A DNA stretch of 64,000 bases from Hyphomonas sp. CY54-11-8 (GCF_000682735.1 NZ_AWFD01000033.1:186001-250000); one strand, 5' to 3'. Positions 7,999 to 18,027 are shown, counted from the stretch's first letter. A program made the numbers and translations. The notes: a model not told the origin generated them from the letters alone.

Positions 7999-10719
7999 CT
8001 ATTCTGCCGCAACCTGGCGCGTGTTTCCGATGTCTGCGCGCATGCCTTCGATCAGTTTCCGGATCTCCGGTTTGCAGCTCCCGCAATTGGTGCCAGCCCC
8101 CGTGGCCGTTCCGATCTGTTCGGCCGTCATGGCACCGGCTTCGACCGCCTCGCGGATTTTCCCCGTACCAACGCCCATGCAGGCGCACACAATCCTGCCG
8201 GCCGCTTCGCCTGAACCACTGCGTCCTGCGAGCAGCGCCTGGCGCGCAGGCCCCGCAACCACTTGCGACAGCTGCCCGCACAGCCAGGCCCGGTCGGCGG
8301 CGACAGGTCCTGTATCCAGGAAGCAGGCAAAGACCAGCCTGCCGGCCTCGTCGAAGACGGCACTGGCAAACTGGTTTGATCCGTATTCAATCGTGACCTG
8401 CTCGCCATCCGGCAGGAGCGGGCGAATAAAATCCCCGGCATTGCCGCATCCGGCCACTTCCAGCCGCCAGCCGCCGTCCGCCGGCGCAAGGGCCCAATAC
8501 TCCGCCTGCGCGAGCATGGCTCGGTGCGGCTCGTTCCTGAAAACGGCAAAGCCCTGCCAGTCGAGATCCAGCGGCTTCAATCGGACGGGCGTGAACTTGG
8601 ATTCCGGTTGTCCGGAAACAGGGTCGGTATTCGGCAGGACCAGGGCATCGATCCGGCCATTCCCTGTAAAACGGTCGGTCCAGTGCATGGGCACGAAAAC
8701 CTCGCCCGGCGAAACCCTTTCGGTGCAGAGGACCCGCAACTTCGCAGCCCCCGCCGGACTGACGATCTTTGCGATACCGAACGCGCCAAGGCCGCAGGCA
8801 CTGGCTGTCCCGGGGTGGACCTCGACAAAGGGCTCGGCAATGTGGTTGACGAGACGGGCCGCTTTGCCGGTCCGGGTCATCGTATGCCACTGGTCCCGGA
8901 TCCGGCCGGTATTCAGCGCAAGCGGGAACTCAGCCGAACAGGCAGACGCCGGCGGGCGATAGGTGACGGGAAGGAACCGCGCCTTGTGGTCCGGCGTATA
9001 AAACCTGCCATCCGCAAAGAAGCGATGATGCGCAGGCCGGGCGGGCGCGTCCTTCGGCAGCGGCCATTGGAACGGCTCCAGCGCATCATAGTCCGCACGC
9101 GACAGGCTTCCGGCACCGCCGAGATCGAAATCGCGGCGGCCATCATTCTCGAACCCTGACAATTGGGCATGTTCACGGAAAATCTCGTCCGGCCCGGCAA
9201 ATTCAAACCCGTCAAATCCCATTTCGCATGCGACCTGGCAGATCGCCTGCCAGTCATGGCGGGCTTCCCCGGGCGGTTTCAGGAAAGAGCGCTGACGGGA
9301 AATGCGCCGCTCCGAATTGGTGACGGTGCCCGACTTCTCCCCCCACCCGGTCGCGGGAAGGAGAATGTCCGCCAGGGCGGCTGTATCGGACGTCGAGGAG
9401 ACTTCGGAAACGACGACCAGCGGACAGGCTTCAAGCGCGCGCCGGACCTTGTCCGCGTCCGGCAATGAGACAACCGGATTGGTCGCCATGATCCAGATCG
9501 CCTTGATCCGGCCGTCGGCGACCGCATCGAACATGTCGACGGCCTTCAGCCCGGGTGAGCTTGCGATCGAAGGCGCCTGCCAGAACCGGCCGACGCGCTC
9601 GATGCTTTCCTCGTCGAAATCCATATGTGCGGCGAGCTGGTTGGCGAGCCCGCCAACCTCCCGGCCGCCCATGGCATTCGGCTGGCCCGTGATGGAAAAA
9701 GGTCCCATGCCGGGCTGGCCGATCCGGCCCGTGAACAGATGCGCATTCAGGATCGCATTGACCTTGTCTGCGCCCGCCGAAGACTGGTTCACGCCCTGGG
9801 AATAGATCGTCATCGTCCGCCGGGTTTCTGCGAACAACCGATAGAATTGCTCGAGCACGTCCGGCGCAACGCCGGTAATCCCGGAGACATGGTGCAAAGT
9901 ACAGGTCTCTGCCGCCTCGAGGGCGCCCTCTGCGCCTGTCGTATGCTGATCAATGAAACGGGTGTCCCGGTCCCCGGACCGGGCGAGATGGCGCAACAAT
10001 CCGTTGAACAGGGCGACGTCGCTTCCGGGCCGGATGCGCAGGTGAAGATCTGCCGCCTCCGTCGTTGCCGTTTCACGAGGGTCAATCACGACCAGTTTGG
10101 TTCCCCGCCTGGATTTGGCCGCCAGGAGACGCTGATGCAGGACCGGATGGCACCAGGCGAAATTGCTGCCCGTGATGACGACAAGGTCTGCCTCTTCCAG
10201 GTCTTCATAACAGCCCGGGACCGTATCGGCGCCGAAGGCGCGCTTGTGTCCTGCCACCGACGAGGCCATGCAGAGCCGGGAATTGGTGTCGATATTCGCC
10301 GTTCCGAGAAAGCCTTTGGCAAACTTGTTGGCGACATAATAATCTTCGGTCAGGATCTGTCCTGAGACATAGAGCGCGACGGACTCCGGGCCATATTGGC
10401 TTATCGTGTCAGCGAATCCTTTCGCGACGGACCGGATCGCATCGCCCCATTCGGCGCGACGGCCGGCGATTTTCGGAAAAAGGACCCGTTCGCTGAGGGA
10501 CATCGTGTCCCCGAGCGAGGTGCCTTTGGAACAGAGTTTTCCATAATTGGACGGGTGGCCTGGATCGCCCTCGACAGCCACCGGTCCACCACCTTCAGAG
10601 GCCGTCGCGAGGACGCCGCATCCGACCCCGCAATAGGGACAGGTCGTCTGGACCGCATCAGCCGGCGGACGCGGCAGGAGCCGCGCCTTCTTCTGAGAAG
10701 AGCGATCAGGCGTCAGCAC
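7999..10719 (-). CDS. nasA: Assimilatory nitrate reductase catalytic subunit NasA
   Basis: This cytoplasmic molybdo-bis-MGD enzyme reduces nitrate to nitrite. The 906 residues start with a [4Fe-4S] motif CPYCGVGCGV (around residue 27, fourth cysteine in KLCSKG), then molybdopterin domains including NIDTNSRLCMASSVAGHKRA, where the Mo-ligand cysteine is expected, and GQPNAMGGREVGG. A molybdopterin-dinucleotide-binding domain follows. A C-terminal BFD-like [2Fe-2S] domain (IVCACMGVGTGKIREAV, GTNCGSCKPEI) is typical of the long NasA type. The start is a GTG that overlaps the nirD stop by seven bases. No separate electron-transfer subunit is encoded next to it. Confidence 0.95.
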   Translation of the reverse strand: MLTPDRSSQKKARLLPRPPADAVQTTCPYCGVGCGVLATASEGGGPVAVEGDPGHPSNYGKLCSKGTSLGDTMSLSERVLFPKIAGRRAEWGDAIRSVAKGFADTISQYGPESVALYVSGQILTEDYYVANKFAKGFLGTANIDTNSRLCMASSVAGHKRAFGADTVPGCYEDLEEADLVVITGSNFAWCHPVLHQRLLAAKSRRGTKLVVIDPRETATTEAADLHLRIRPGSDVALFNGLLRHLARSGDRDTRFIDQHTTGAEGALEAAETCTLHHVSGITGVAPDVLEQFYRLFAETRRTMTIYSQGVNQSSAGADKVNAILNAHLFTGRIGQPGMGPFSITGQPNAMGGREVGGLANQLAAHMDFDEESIERVGRFWQAPSIASSPGLKAVDMFDAVADGRIKAIWIMATNPVVSLPDADKVRRALEACPLVVVSEVSSTSDTAALADILLPATGWGEKSGTVTNSERRISRQRSFLKPPGEARHDWQAICQVACEMGFDGFEFAGPDEIFREHAQLSGFENDGRRDFDLGGAGSLSRADYDALEPFQWPLPKDAPARPAHHRFFADGRFYTPDHKARFLPVTYRPPASACSAEFPLALNTGRIRDQWHTMTRTGKAARLVNHIAEPFVEVHPGTASACGLGAFGIAKIVSPAGAAKLRVLCTERVSPGEVFVPMHWTDRFTGNGRIDALVLPNTDPVSGQPESKFTPVRLKPLDLDWQGFAVFRNEPHRAMLAQAEYWALAPADGGWRLEVAGCGNAGDFIRPLLPDGEQVTIEYGSNQFASAVFDEAGRLVFACFLDTGPVAADRAWLCGQLSQVVAGPARQALLAGRSGSGEAAGRIVCACMGVGTGKIREAVEAGAMTAEQIGTATGAGTNCGSCKPEIRKLIEGMRADIGNTRQVAAE

Positions 10720-11051
10720 GCCGGTAGCCGGATCCAGATCCGGCCATCTTCCCTGACCTCGACCGGATAGGTCTTCAGGCAGCCTTCATCGGCGCCGCGC
10801 GCCGCCCCGGTTTCGAGATCGAACACCCAGCCATGCAAGGGACAGGTCACGGCGGAATCATGCACAATGCCTTCAGACAGGGGGCCGCCCCTGTGCGGGC
10901 ATTTATTGTCGGCGGCGAACACTTTCTGTCCCGCCGTCCGGAACACGCCGATCGTGCCGCCCGCATGACCGACCCGGCGGCTGCCGCGCACGGGAATGTC
11001 CTCCAGCGCGCAGATATCGTACCAGCGGTCCAGGGATCCGGATCCATCCAT
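10713..11051 (-). CDS. nirD: Nitrite reductase small subunit NirD (Rieske type)
   Basis: The 112-residue protein has a Rieske [2Fe-2S] fold with both ligand boxes, CPHRGGPLSEG (around residue 53) and CPLHGWVFD (around residue 71). In many enterobacterial NirD proteins these ligands are lost, but here they are intact, so a real cluster is likely. It works with NirB to reduce nitrite to ammonium with NAD(P)H. It sits between nirB and nasA; the ribosome-binding site GGAG overlaps the nirB stop. Confidence 0.93.
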   Translation of the reverse strand: MDGSGSLDRWYDICALEDIPVRGSRRVGHAGGTIGVFRTAGQKVFAADNKCPHRGGPLSEGIVHDSAVTCPLHGWVFDLETGAARGADEGCLKTYPVEVREDGRIWIRLPAC

Positions 11052-11056
11052 CTTTT

Positions 11057-13495
11057 CTACTCCGCAGGCTGCAGGACGTGGAATTCATGCGCGTCGACCG
11101 ATCTGGACGCACGCTCCTCCCAGGGGTCGGTTTGCGAAAAGGATTGCGAATAGAGGAAGCGCTGATGGAGCGCGGCGCGATTTTCCGCGTCTTCCACGAT
11201 CTGCGCGCGGATCCGGTCATGCCCGGCACGGGCCGCCCATTTGTAGATCCGCTCCAGGTACCAGCCCTGCTCGCGATAAAGCTGTAGCAAGGCACTACAG
11301 GTCTCGAGCGCCTCGGCTTCCGATGCGACCTTGCACAGGATTTCGGTTTTCAGCACTTCCATGCCTGCCGCGCCGGCGAAGTGGATCTCATATCCGCTAT
11401 CGACGCAAACCACGCCGATATCCTTGCAGGTCGCTTCGGCGCAGTTGCGCGGACAGCCCGAGACAGCGAGCTTGACCTTGTGGGGGGTCCAGGCGCCCCA
11501 CATCATCCTTTCAAGCTTTATGCCGAGCCCGGTCGAATCCTGGGTTCCGAACCGGCACCATTCCGACCCGACACAGGTCTTCACCGTCCGGAGGGATTTG
11601 CCATAGGCATGGCCGGAAACCATGCCGGCTGCATTGAGGTCGGCCCAGACGGCCGGCAGGTCTTCCTTCGGAACGCCAAGCATGTCGATCCTCTGGCCGC
11701 CGGTATATTTGACCGCGGGGATGTTGAACTTGTCCACCACATCCGCGATCGCCCTGAGCTCCGCGGCCGTGGTCATCCCGCCCCAGGCCCGCGGCACGAC
11801 GGAATAGGTGCCGTCCTTCTGGATGTTGGCATGGACGCGTTCATTGATGAACCTGGACTGGTTGTCGTCGACATATTCACCCGGCCAGCTCGCCAGCAGG
11901 TAATAGTTCAGTGCCGGACGGCACTTGGCGCAGCCGCAGGAGGTTTTCCATTCCAGTTCCTGCATCACGGCCGGAATGGATTTCAGCCCCTGCGACAGGA
12001 TCAGGCGGCGGACATCGTCATGGCCAAAATCCGTACAGGCACAGACGGTCTGCTTTCCGCCAGCGCTGAACGCATCGCCGAGCCTGAGCGCCAGAAGGCT
12101 TTCCACAAGGCCGGTACAGGTCCCGCAAGAGGAGGAAGCCTTTGTACAGGCACGAACCCCGTCGAGCGATGTCTGGCCCTTCTTGTCGATCGATTGCAGG
12201 ATCTGCCCCTTGGACACGCCGTTGCAGCCGCAGATCTCTGCATCATCCGGCAAGGCTGCAACGGCCGCCAAAGGGTCCAGCGCAGGCCCTCCGGCAAAGG
12301 ATTGCCCGAAGATCAGCGTTCGTCGCGCCTCGCTGCCGACCGGGTCTGCGGCCTTGATCTGCTGGAAGAACCAGGCCCCATCCGCCACGTCGCCATAGAG
12401 CACGGCGCCGACAATCCTGTCGTCCTCCAGGACGAGCCGCTTGTAGACGCCCTGCGCTGCATCCCGGAACACGATTTCTTCCCGGTTTTCTCCCTCGGCA
12501 AAGTCGCCTGCCGAGAACAGGTTGATACCTGTCACTTTCAGCTTGGTAGAGGTTTCAGTGTGAACGAATGCATGGCCTTCTTCACCTGCCAGCGCCAGGC
12601 CGCAAATCCGGGCCTGCTCATAGAGCGGTGCAACCAGCCCGTAGCAATTGCCTTCGAATTCAACACATTCGCCAACCGAATACACATCCGGATCCGATGT
12701 GCGCATCTGCGCATCTACCAGGATCCCCCGGCCCGTCTCCAGTCCCGCCTGTTTCGCAAGACCGGCATTCGGCCGGATCCCGACCGCCATCACAACAAGG
12801 CTTGCCGGTATTTCCGTCCCGTCCTCCAGGCGGACCGCTTCGACACGGTCCTTGCCGACGATCTCCTTCGTATTGGCCTCACAGCGGATATCGATGCCGC
12901 GCCCGGCCAGTTCCTTTGCGAGGAGATAGCCCGCGGACGGATCGAGCTGGCGCTCCATCAGGGTCGGCATGAGGTGCAGGACTGTCACATCCATCCCCTG
13001 CGCCTGCAACCCGGCGGCCGCCTCCAGTCCGAGAAGGCCGCCTCCGATCACCACCGCCCGTCCGCCGCTTTTCGCGGCGAGCAACATGGCGTTCACATCG
13101 TCGAGATCGCGATAGGTCAGGACACCCGGCAGGTCGTGTCCGGGCAGCGGGATGATGAAAGGATTGGACCCGGTGGCGATCAGCAGCTTGTCATAGGAAA
13201 CCGTTTCTCCGGGTTCCGATGTCACCGTCTTGGCCTCACGGTCGATCTCCACGACCTTGTGGCCCTTGTAGAGCGTGATGCCATGTTCGATATACCAGCC
13301 ATCCCCATGGATGACGATTTCTTCAAAGGACTGTTCGCCCGACAGGACGGGCGAAAGCATGATCCGGTTATAGTTCACGCGCGCTTCGGCATTGAAGATC
13401 GTGATGTCATAGGCATCCGGCGCCGTTTCGATCAGCGTTTCCAGGACCCGGCCGGGGGCCATGCCGTTTCCGATGACAACGAGTTTCTGAGGCAT
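11057..13495 (-). CDS. nirB: NAD(P)H-dependent nitrite reductase large subunit NirB
   Basis: The 812-residue protein has the full NirB order: a FAD/NAD(P)H oxidoreductase domain (KLVVIGNGMAPGRVLE, later RAVVIGGGLLGLEAAAGL), two BFD-like [2Fe-2S] segments (ICGCNGVSKGQIL, then VCACTDFGHDDVRRL), and siroheme/[4Fe-4S] sulfite/nitrite reductase domains with TCVGSEWCRFGTQDS and SGCPRNCAEATCKDIGVV. It reduces nitrite to ammonium in the cytoplasm using siroheme made by cobA and the CysG-N gene. A strong GAGGAGA ribosome-binding site precedes the ATG. It lies directly between the transporter genes and nirD. Confidence 0.96.
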   Translation of the reverse strand: MPQKLVVIGNGMAPGRVLETLIETAPDAYDITIFNAEARVNYNRIMLSPVLSGEQSFEEIVIHGDGWYIEHGITLYKGHKVVEIDREAKTVTSEPGETVSYDKLLIATGSNPFIIPLPGHDLPGVLTYRDLDDVNAMLLAAKSGGRAVVIGGGLLGLEAAAGLQAQGMDVTVLHLMPTLMERQLDPSAGYLLAKELAGRGIDIRCEANTKEIVGKDRVEAVRLEDGTEIPASLVVMAVGIRPNAGLAKQAGLETGRGILVDAQMRTSDPDVYSVGECVEFEGNCYGLVAPLYEQARICGLALAGEEGHAFVHTETSTKLKVTGINLFSAGDFAEGENREEIVFRDAAQGVYKRLVLEDDRIVGAVLYGDVADGAWFFQQIKAADPVGSEARRTLIFGQSFAGGPALDPLAAVAALPDDAEICGCNGVSKGQILQSIDKKGQTSLDGVRACTKASSSCGTCTGLVESLLALRLGDAFSAGGKQTVCACTDFGHDDVRRLILSQGLKSIPAVMQELEWKTSCGCAKCRPALNYYLLASWPGEYVDDNQSRFINERVHANIQKDGTYSVVPRAWGGMTTAAELRAIADVVDKFNIPAVKYTGGQRIDMLGVPKEDLPAVWADLNAAGMVSGHAYGKSLRTVKTCVGSEWCRFGTQDSTGLGIKLERMMWGAWTPHKVKLAVSGCPRNCAEATCKDIGVVCVDSGYEIHFAGAAGMEVLKTEILCKVASEAEALETCSALLQLYREQGWYLERIYKWAARAGHDRIRAQIVEDAENRAALHQRFLYSQSFSQTDPWEERASRSVDAHEFHVLQPAE

Positions 13496-13511
13496 TCTCT
13501 GTCTCCTCTTC

Positions 13512-15239
13512 TCAGGCTACGCCTGCAGCGACGGGCGCCGGCTGTTCTGGTGACTCCGCAGATTGTCCTGGCGAAGGCGGATTGGCGCCGCCTTCATAGT
13601 CCTCGAGGAATTGCAGGACCTCTTCGCGGTAGCGGTAATAGTCCGGATGTTCGAGCAGCGCCTTGCGGGTGCGAGGTCGGGGGATATCCACATCCATGAC
13701 CTTCCCGATCCTTGCATTCGGCCCATTGGTCATCATGACGACCCGGTCCGCGAGCAGGATCGCTTCATCGACATCATGGGTGACACACAGCGCGGTGACT
13801 TTTGTCCGTTGCCAGACTTCCATGAGGACTTCCTGCAACTCCCACCGGGTGAGGCTGTCGAGCATCCCGAAAGGCTCGTCGAGGAGGAGAAGTTTCGGAG
13901 AGAGAGCGAAGGCCCGCGCGATCCCGACTCTCTGGCGCATGCCATTCGACATGTCGGATGCGGCCGTATCCAGCGCGTCCCCGAGCCCGACTTTGGAAAG
14001 ATAGTATTCGACCACCTGTTCGCGCTCGGCCTGGCTTGCATCCGGATAGACACGGTCCACCCCGATCGCCACATTCTGCTTGGCCGTCAGCCAGGGGAAC
14101 AGCGAGGGTGCCTGGAACACGACGGCCCGGTCGGGACCGGCTGACGCGACTTCGCGATTGTCGAGAATGATCCCGCCGCTGCTGACATCGTTCAGGCCGG
14201 CCGTCATGGTGAGCACGGTTGATTTGCCGCAACCGGAATGCCCGATAATGGAGATGAACTCGCCTTTCCGGACTTTCAGGTCGAACCCGTCGACAACAGT
14301 GAGCGGCCCTTTCGGTGTCGGGTATACCTTGCTCGTATTGGAATATTCGAGATACCGCTCCTCGTGAAAGCCGGACGTCCCGGACGCATCGACATAGGCC
14401 TTCGGCTTGCCGACCGTGATCGGCGTGACATTCGGCAAGGGACGTTCGGTTTCCGCACGCTTCCTGGCAATGCCGATGTCCATGAGATAGGCGGTCACCT
14501 CGCGCCGGATCTTCTTGAAGGCATCGCTGTGATTGAGCTCTGTCCGCTCGCGCGGGCGCGGCAGGCCGACCTCGAAGGAAGGGCCAAGCGTGGCACCCGG
14601 GCCCGGGTTCAGCGGAATGATGCGGTCCGCTAGGAGAATGGCCTCATCGACATCATTGGTGATCAGCACGACCGTCTTGCGGTCCTGGATCCAGATGTCT
14701 GTGATTTCGTCCTGGAGATTGGCGCGGGTCAGCGCGTCCAGCGCAGACAAGGGTTCATCCAGCAGGAGCACCGCGGGGTCCATGGCAAGCGACCGGGCAA
14801 CGGCAACCCTCTGCCGCATACCGCCGGAGAGTTCTGCCGGTTTCCGGTCCACCGCATGACGCAGGCCGACCATGTCGACATATTTGTCCGTGCGGGCCTG
14901 CCGGCTGGTCCGGCTTTCCGACGGGAAAACGGCTTTCACCGCAAGATCGATATTCTGCCACACCGACATCCAGGGCATGAGGGAATAGCTCTGGAAGCAA
15001 ACCGCACGTTCCGGCCCGGGGCCTGTCACCGGCTTTCCTTCGAACAGGACCTCGCCCGAGTCCGGAGCCGTCAATCCGGCCATCAGATTGATCAGAGTCG
15101 ACTTTCCGGAACCGGAGAAGCCGACAATGGCGACAAACTCCCCCGCTTCGATCTTGAGATCGATATCCTTGAGGACGTCTTTGCGAGAAGGTCCTTCTCC
15201 GAAACTCTTCGAAACGTTCCTGAGTTCTAGGACTGCCAT
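13512..15239 (-). CDS. Nitrate ABC transporter ATPase, two nucleotide-binding domains fused in one chain
   Basis: Two complete ATPase domains are joined in 575 residues. Domain 1 (from residue 1) has Walker A GFSGSGKST, signature LSGGMRQRVAVARSL and Walker B VLLLDEPLSALD. Domain 2 (from about residue 290) has Walker A GHSGCGKST, signature MSNGMRQRVGIARAF and Walker B LLLLDEPFGMLD. The second signature differs from the usual LSGGQ form, so one of the two ATP sites may be weak. It is distinct from the cyanobacterial NrtC fusion, which joins an ATPase to an NrtA-like domain. The start MAVLELRNVSKSF at 15239 is chosen because the longer frame upstream overlaps nrtB in another frame. It drives nitrate uptake with NrtA and NrtB. 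Confidence 0.9.
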   Translation of the reverse strand: MAVLELRNVSKSFGEGPSRKDVLKDIDLKIEAGEFVAIVGFSGSGKSTLINLMAGLTAPDSGEVLFEGKPVTGPGPERAVCFQSYSLMPWMSVWQNIDLAVKAVFPSESRTSRQARTDKYVDMVGLRHAVDRKPAELSGGMRQRVAVARSLAMDPAVLLLDEPLSALDALTRANLQDEITDIWIQDRKTVVLITNDVDEAILLADRIIPLNPGPGATLGPSFEVGLPRPRERTELNHSDAFKKIRREVTAYLMDIGIARKRAETERPLPNVTPITVGKPKAYVDASGTSGFHEERYLEYSNTSKVYPTPKGPLTVVDGFDLKVRKGEFISIIGHSGCGKSTVLTMTAGLNDVSSGGIILDNREVASAGPDRAVVFQAPSLFPWLTAKQNVAIGVDRVYPDASQAEREQVVEYYLSKVGLGDALDTAASDMSNGMRQRVGIARAFALSPKLLLLDEPFGMLDSLTRWELQEVLMEVWQRTKVTALCVTHDVDEAILLADRVVMMTNGPNARIGKVMDVDIPRPRTRKALLEHPDYYRYREEVLQFLEDYEGGANPPSPGQSAESPEQPAPVAAGVA

Positions 15240-15253
15240 GGTTCCCTCCGCAC

Positions 15254-16369
15254 TCAACGGTTTGCCGAATAGGTGAACATGCTCTGGAGCGCGTACATCA
15301 CACGGTCGAGCAGGAAGCCGATCACCCCGATCGTGAGCACGGCCACAATGATCCGCGCCAGGGATTGGGAGGACCCGTTCTGGAATTCGTCCCAGACGAA
15401 TTTGCCAAGTCCCGGATTCTGCGCCAGCATTTCTGCGGCGATGAGCACCATCCAGCCGACCCCCAGCGAAAGGCGCATGCCGGTGAAGATGAGCGGCAGG
15501 GCCGATGGCAGGACAAGCTTGGTGACCTTTGTATACCAGCCGAGTTTCAGCACTTTCCCGACATTGACGAGATCCCGGTCGATGCTCGACACGCCGAGCG
15601 CCGTGTTGATCAGGGTCGGCCACAGCGAACACAGCGTGACCGTGATCGCGGATGTCAGGAAACTTTTCGGAATAGAGGAATCGCTCGCGACGGTCGCAGA
15701 GACAATCATTGTCACGATGGGGAGCCAGGCGAGCGGCGAGACCGGTTTGAATATCTGGATCAGCGGATTGAAGGCCGCATTCATGGCCGGTGACATGCCC
15801 ATGACGATCCCGAGGGGCGCAGCAACCAGCGTCGCGAGGAAAAAGCCGAAGAACACGGTTTTGAGGCTGGTCCAGATCTGCTGGTAATAGGTCGGTTTGC
15901 CGGTATAGCTCCGCTTCACGATTTCATCGCCGCGCCCTGCCGCTTTCAGTCTCGCATTGACTTCATCGAGCCGCGCATAGAACGCTTGGGCTTTCGCCTG
16001 TTCCGCGACATGGTCCTTGTGCAGCACGATCGCTTGTTCTGCGACCGCAGCAGGCCCTGGTATGGCCCCGAGCGACGTCTTGACCTGCGGCGCAAGGCCT
16101 GCCCACAGCACGAGAAACATCAGTATCGAAATCACCGGGATACCGAGTCTTTGCCAGAGAAGCTTGAGATTCCCGGACGGGCTGTCTCCTGCGGCCATCA
16201 TCAGGATCGGCGTGACCCAGCTCAGCGCCAGCACGTCCAGGTATTTGCTGGCTTTGTTGATCGCGAAGAAGACCCGTTCCTTGGACGCGGTTCCGGCGGG
16301 CTCCGGACTGGCTGCCTCGGGGGCCGGGCCAGCCTTCGGTTCAATCCTTTTGGCGGCAATGCTTCCCAT
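15254..16369 (-). CDS. nrtB: Nitrate ABC transporter permease NrtB
   Basis: The 371-residue membrane protein has an N-terminal cytoplasmic and helical extension, then a BPD-transport permease domain with about six membrane segments. The EAA-like loop reads AAEMLAQNPGLGKFVWDEFQ near residue 315, and conserved GVGWMVLIAAE precedes it. Length is above the roughly 270 of simple NrtB permeases because of an internal charged insert (about residues 115-165) that is common in alphaproteobacterial versions. AAGGATC precedes the ATG. It lies between nrtA and the fused ATPase gene. Confidence 0.93.
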   Translation of the reverse strand: MGSIAAKRIEPKAGPAPEAASPEPAGTASKERVFFAINKASKYLDVLALSWVTPILMMAAGDSPSGNLKLLWQRLGIPVISILMFLVLWAGLAPQVKTSLGAIPGPAAVAEQAIVLHKDHVAEQAKAQAFYARLDEVNARLKAAGRGDEIVKRSYTGKPTYYQQIWTSLKTVFFGFFLATLVAAPLGIVMGMSPAMNAAFNPLIQIFKPVSPLAWLPIVTMIVSATVASDSSIPKSFLTSAITVTLCSLWPTLINTALGVSSIDRDLVNVGKVLKLGWYTKVTKLVLPSALPLIFTGMRLSLGVGWMVLIAAEMLAQNPGLGKFVWDEFQNGSSQSLARIIVAVLTIGVIGFLLDRVMYALQSMFTYSANR

Positions 16370-16437
16370 CGTGAAGATCCTTGTCTTTTTGCTTCAGATT
16401 GGCGGTGGCCGCAGGGATACCGGCCACCGCCGCAGCG

Positions 16438-17892
16438 TCAGTTCTGGATAGCCTGGCCGCTCACGGTCTGGCCGTCTTTCAGGCCGATCGGGAGGCTGTC
16501 GATATAGGCGTTTGGCGCCCGGCCATCATAAGTGAGCCCATCGATGAATTCCGATGTCGGCTCGCGGTATCCGTCCGTGTCCCAGGGAAAATCGGCTTCC
16601 TCCGCAATCCCGTCATCGACCAGCGACCGGGCCGCAGCGAGATAGATGTCGGGGCGGTAGACCTGCCGGGCGGTTTCATCATACCAGGCATCGGCATGGG
16701 TCTCGCTGATCTGCCCCCAGCGCCGCATCTGCGTCAGGTACCAGACAGCATCGGAATAGTATGGATAGGTCGCATTATAGCGGAAGAAGACATTGAAGTC
16801 TGGCACGGACCGGACATCGCCCTTCTCATACTCGAACGTGCCTGTCATCGAAGCTGCGATCACCCTGGCATCGGCACCGACATATTCTGACCGCGACAGG
16901 ATCTCGACCGCTTCGGCCCGGTTCGCATTGTCATCTTCATCGAGCCACATGGCCGCGCGAATCAGCGCCCGGGTGATGGCTTTGGTCGTGTTCGGATTTT
17001 CGGTGACGAATGCTTCGGTCAGGCCGAAGACTTTCTCTGGATTGTTTTTCCAGATTTCATAATCGGTGATGACCGGAACGCCGACGCCTTTGGCAACGGC
17101 CTGCTGGTTCCACGGCTCACCGACACAATAGCCATAGATGGTCCCTGCCTCGAGCGTGGCCGGCATTTGCGGCGGCGGCGTGACAGACAGGAGCGCATCG
17201 GCCTGGATCGTGCCCTGCACATTGTCAGGCGAATAGTAGCCGGGATTGATCCCTCCGGATGCCAGCCAGTAGCGCAGCTCGTAATTATGCGTCGAAACCG
17301 GGAACACCATTCCCATATTGAAGGGCTTGCCTTCGGACTTGTACTGATCGATCACGGGTTTCAGCGCTTCGGCGCGGATCGGGTGCTCCGGCTTTCCTTC
17401 CGCATCGACCGGAATATGCTCCTTCATCAGCTCCCAGACATCATTCGAAACCGTGATGCCATTGCCATTCAGGTCCATGGAGAAGGGCGTCACGATGTTC
17501 GCCGCGGTTCCATACCCGATGGTTGATGCAAGGGGTTGTCCGGCAAGCATGTGCGCGCCATCCAGCTCCCCATCGATGACCCGGTCGAGGAGGACTTTCC
17601 AGTTCGCCTGGGGCTCGAGCGTGACATAGAGGCCTTCATCCTCGAAATAGCCCTTTTCATAAGCGATCGCGAGCGGCGCCATGTCCGTCAGCTTGATGAA
17701 GCCGAATTTGAGATCTGTCTTCTCAAGGCCTTCCATCGGCAGGATGACCGGCCCGGACATCTCCTGGGTTGAAGAAGGATCAACCGGCGCGGACCCGCTG
17801 GGACCGCAGGCCGCCAGGATGAGCGCCGAAGCGAACAGGGATGCGAGCGGAACCTTCCGCGTCGATGAATTAAAAGTGAGGTGAACTGACAT
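16438..17892 (-). CDS. nrtA: Nitrate-binding lipoprotein NrtA of the ABC transporter
   Basis: The chosen ATG gives a signal sequence ending in the lipobox LILAAC near residue 29, so the 484-residue protein is a periplasmic lipoprotein. The binding-protein body shares [26 protein letters not shown] and [17 protein letters not shown] with NasS. It captures nitrate or nitrite for NrtB and the fused ATPase. The open frame continues upstream to 18114, but that stretch contains the leader hairpins. GGAAGG lies at the right distance before 17892. It is the first gene of the assimilation operon. Confidence 0.93.
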   Translation of the reverse strand: MSVHLTFNSSTRKVPLASLFASALILAACGPSGSAPVDPSSTQEMSGPVILPMEGLEKTDLKFGFIKLTDMAPLAIAYEKGYFEDEGLYVTLEPQANWKVLLDRVIDGELDGAHMLAGQPLASTIGYGTAANIVTPFSMDLNGNGITVSNDVWELMKEHIPVDAEGKPEHPIRAEALKPVIDQYKSEGKPFNMGMVFPVSTHNYELRYWLASGGINPGYYSPDNVQGTIQADALLSVTPPPQMPATLEAGTIYGYCVGEPWNQQAVAKGVGVPVITDYEIWKNNPEKVFGLTEAFVTENPNTTKAITRALIRAAMWLDEDDNANRAEAVEILSRSEYVGADARVIAASMTGTFEYEKGDVRSVPDFNVFFRYNATYPYYSDAVWYLTQMRRWGQISETHADAWYDETARQVYRPDIYLAAARSLVDDGIAEEADFPWDTDGYREPTSEFIDGLTYDGRAPNAYIDSLPIGLKDGQTVSGQAIQN

Positions 17893-17934
17893 ATTCAGAC
17901 CTTCCGCTATTTCGCAGCGCTCATGCGCGCGATG

Positions 17935-18027
17935 AAAAACTTTCCCGGGATCCAGCGCAGCAAGCGCGATACCCTGCTCGAAAGTCCTTCGGCGGACGTC
18001 GAATTGACCTGTGACTTCGTCGTCACA
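17935..18027 (-). promoter_or_regulatory. Leader of the nrtA operon: paired six-base-loop hairpins overlapping a terminator-like hairpin
   Basis: Read on the minus strand. Hairpin 1 is TGTGAC-GACGAA-GTCACA (18027-18010). After 12 bases, hairpin 2 is GTCC-GCCGAA-GGAC (17997-17984). The sequence ACTTTC (17985-17980) shares its first two bases with the 3' arm of hairpin 2. It can pair with GAAAGT (17944-17939), enclosing an inner stem GGG-t-ATC-GCGC / GCGC-tg-GAT-CCC, and is followed by a run of T (to 17935). Hairpin 2 and the terminator-like stem therefore compete. This is the architecture of NasT/NasR ANTAR antitermination. The loops have G at position 4 as in the known motif, but G rather than A at position 1. 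No expression evidence is available. Confidence 0.6.

Noticed and set aside
11381-13699. Long open frame opposite nirB
   Set aside because: It is antisense to a clear nitrite reductase with all motifs, has no recognisable domain, and arises from GC-rich codon bias.
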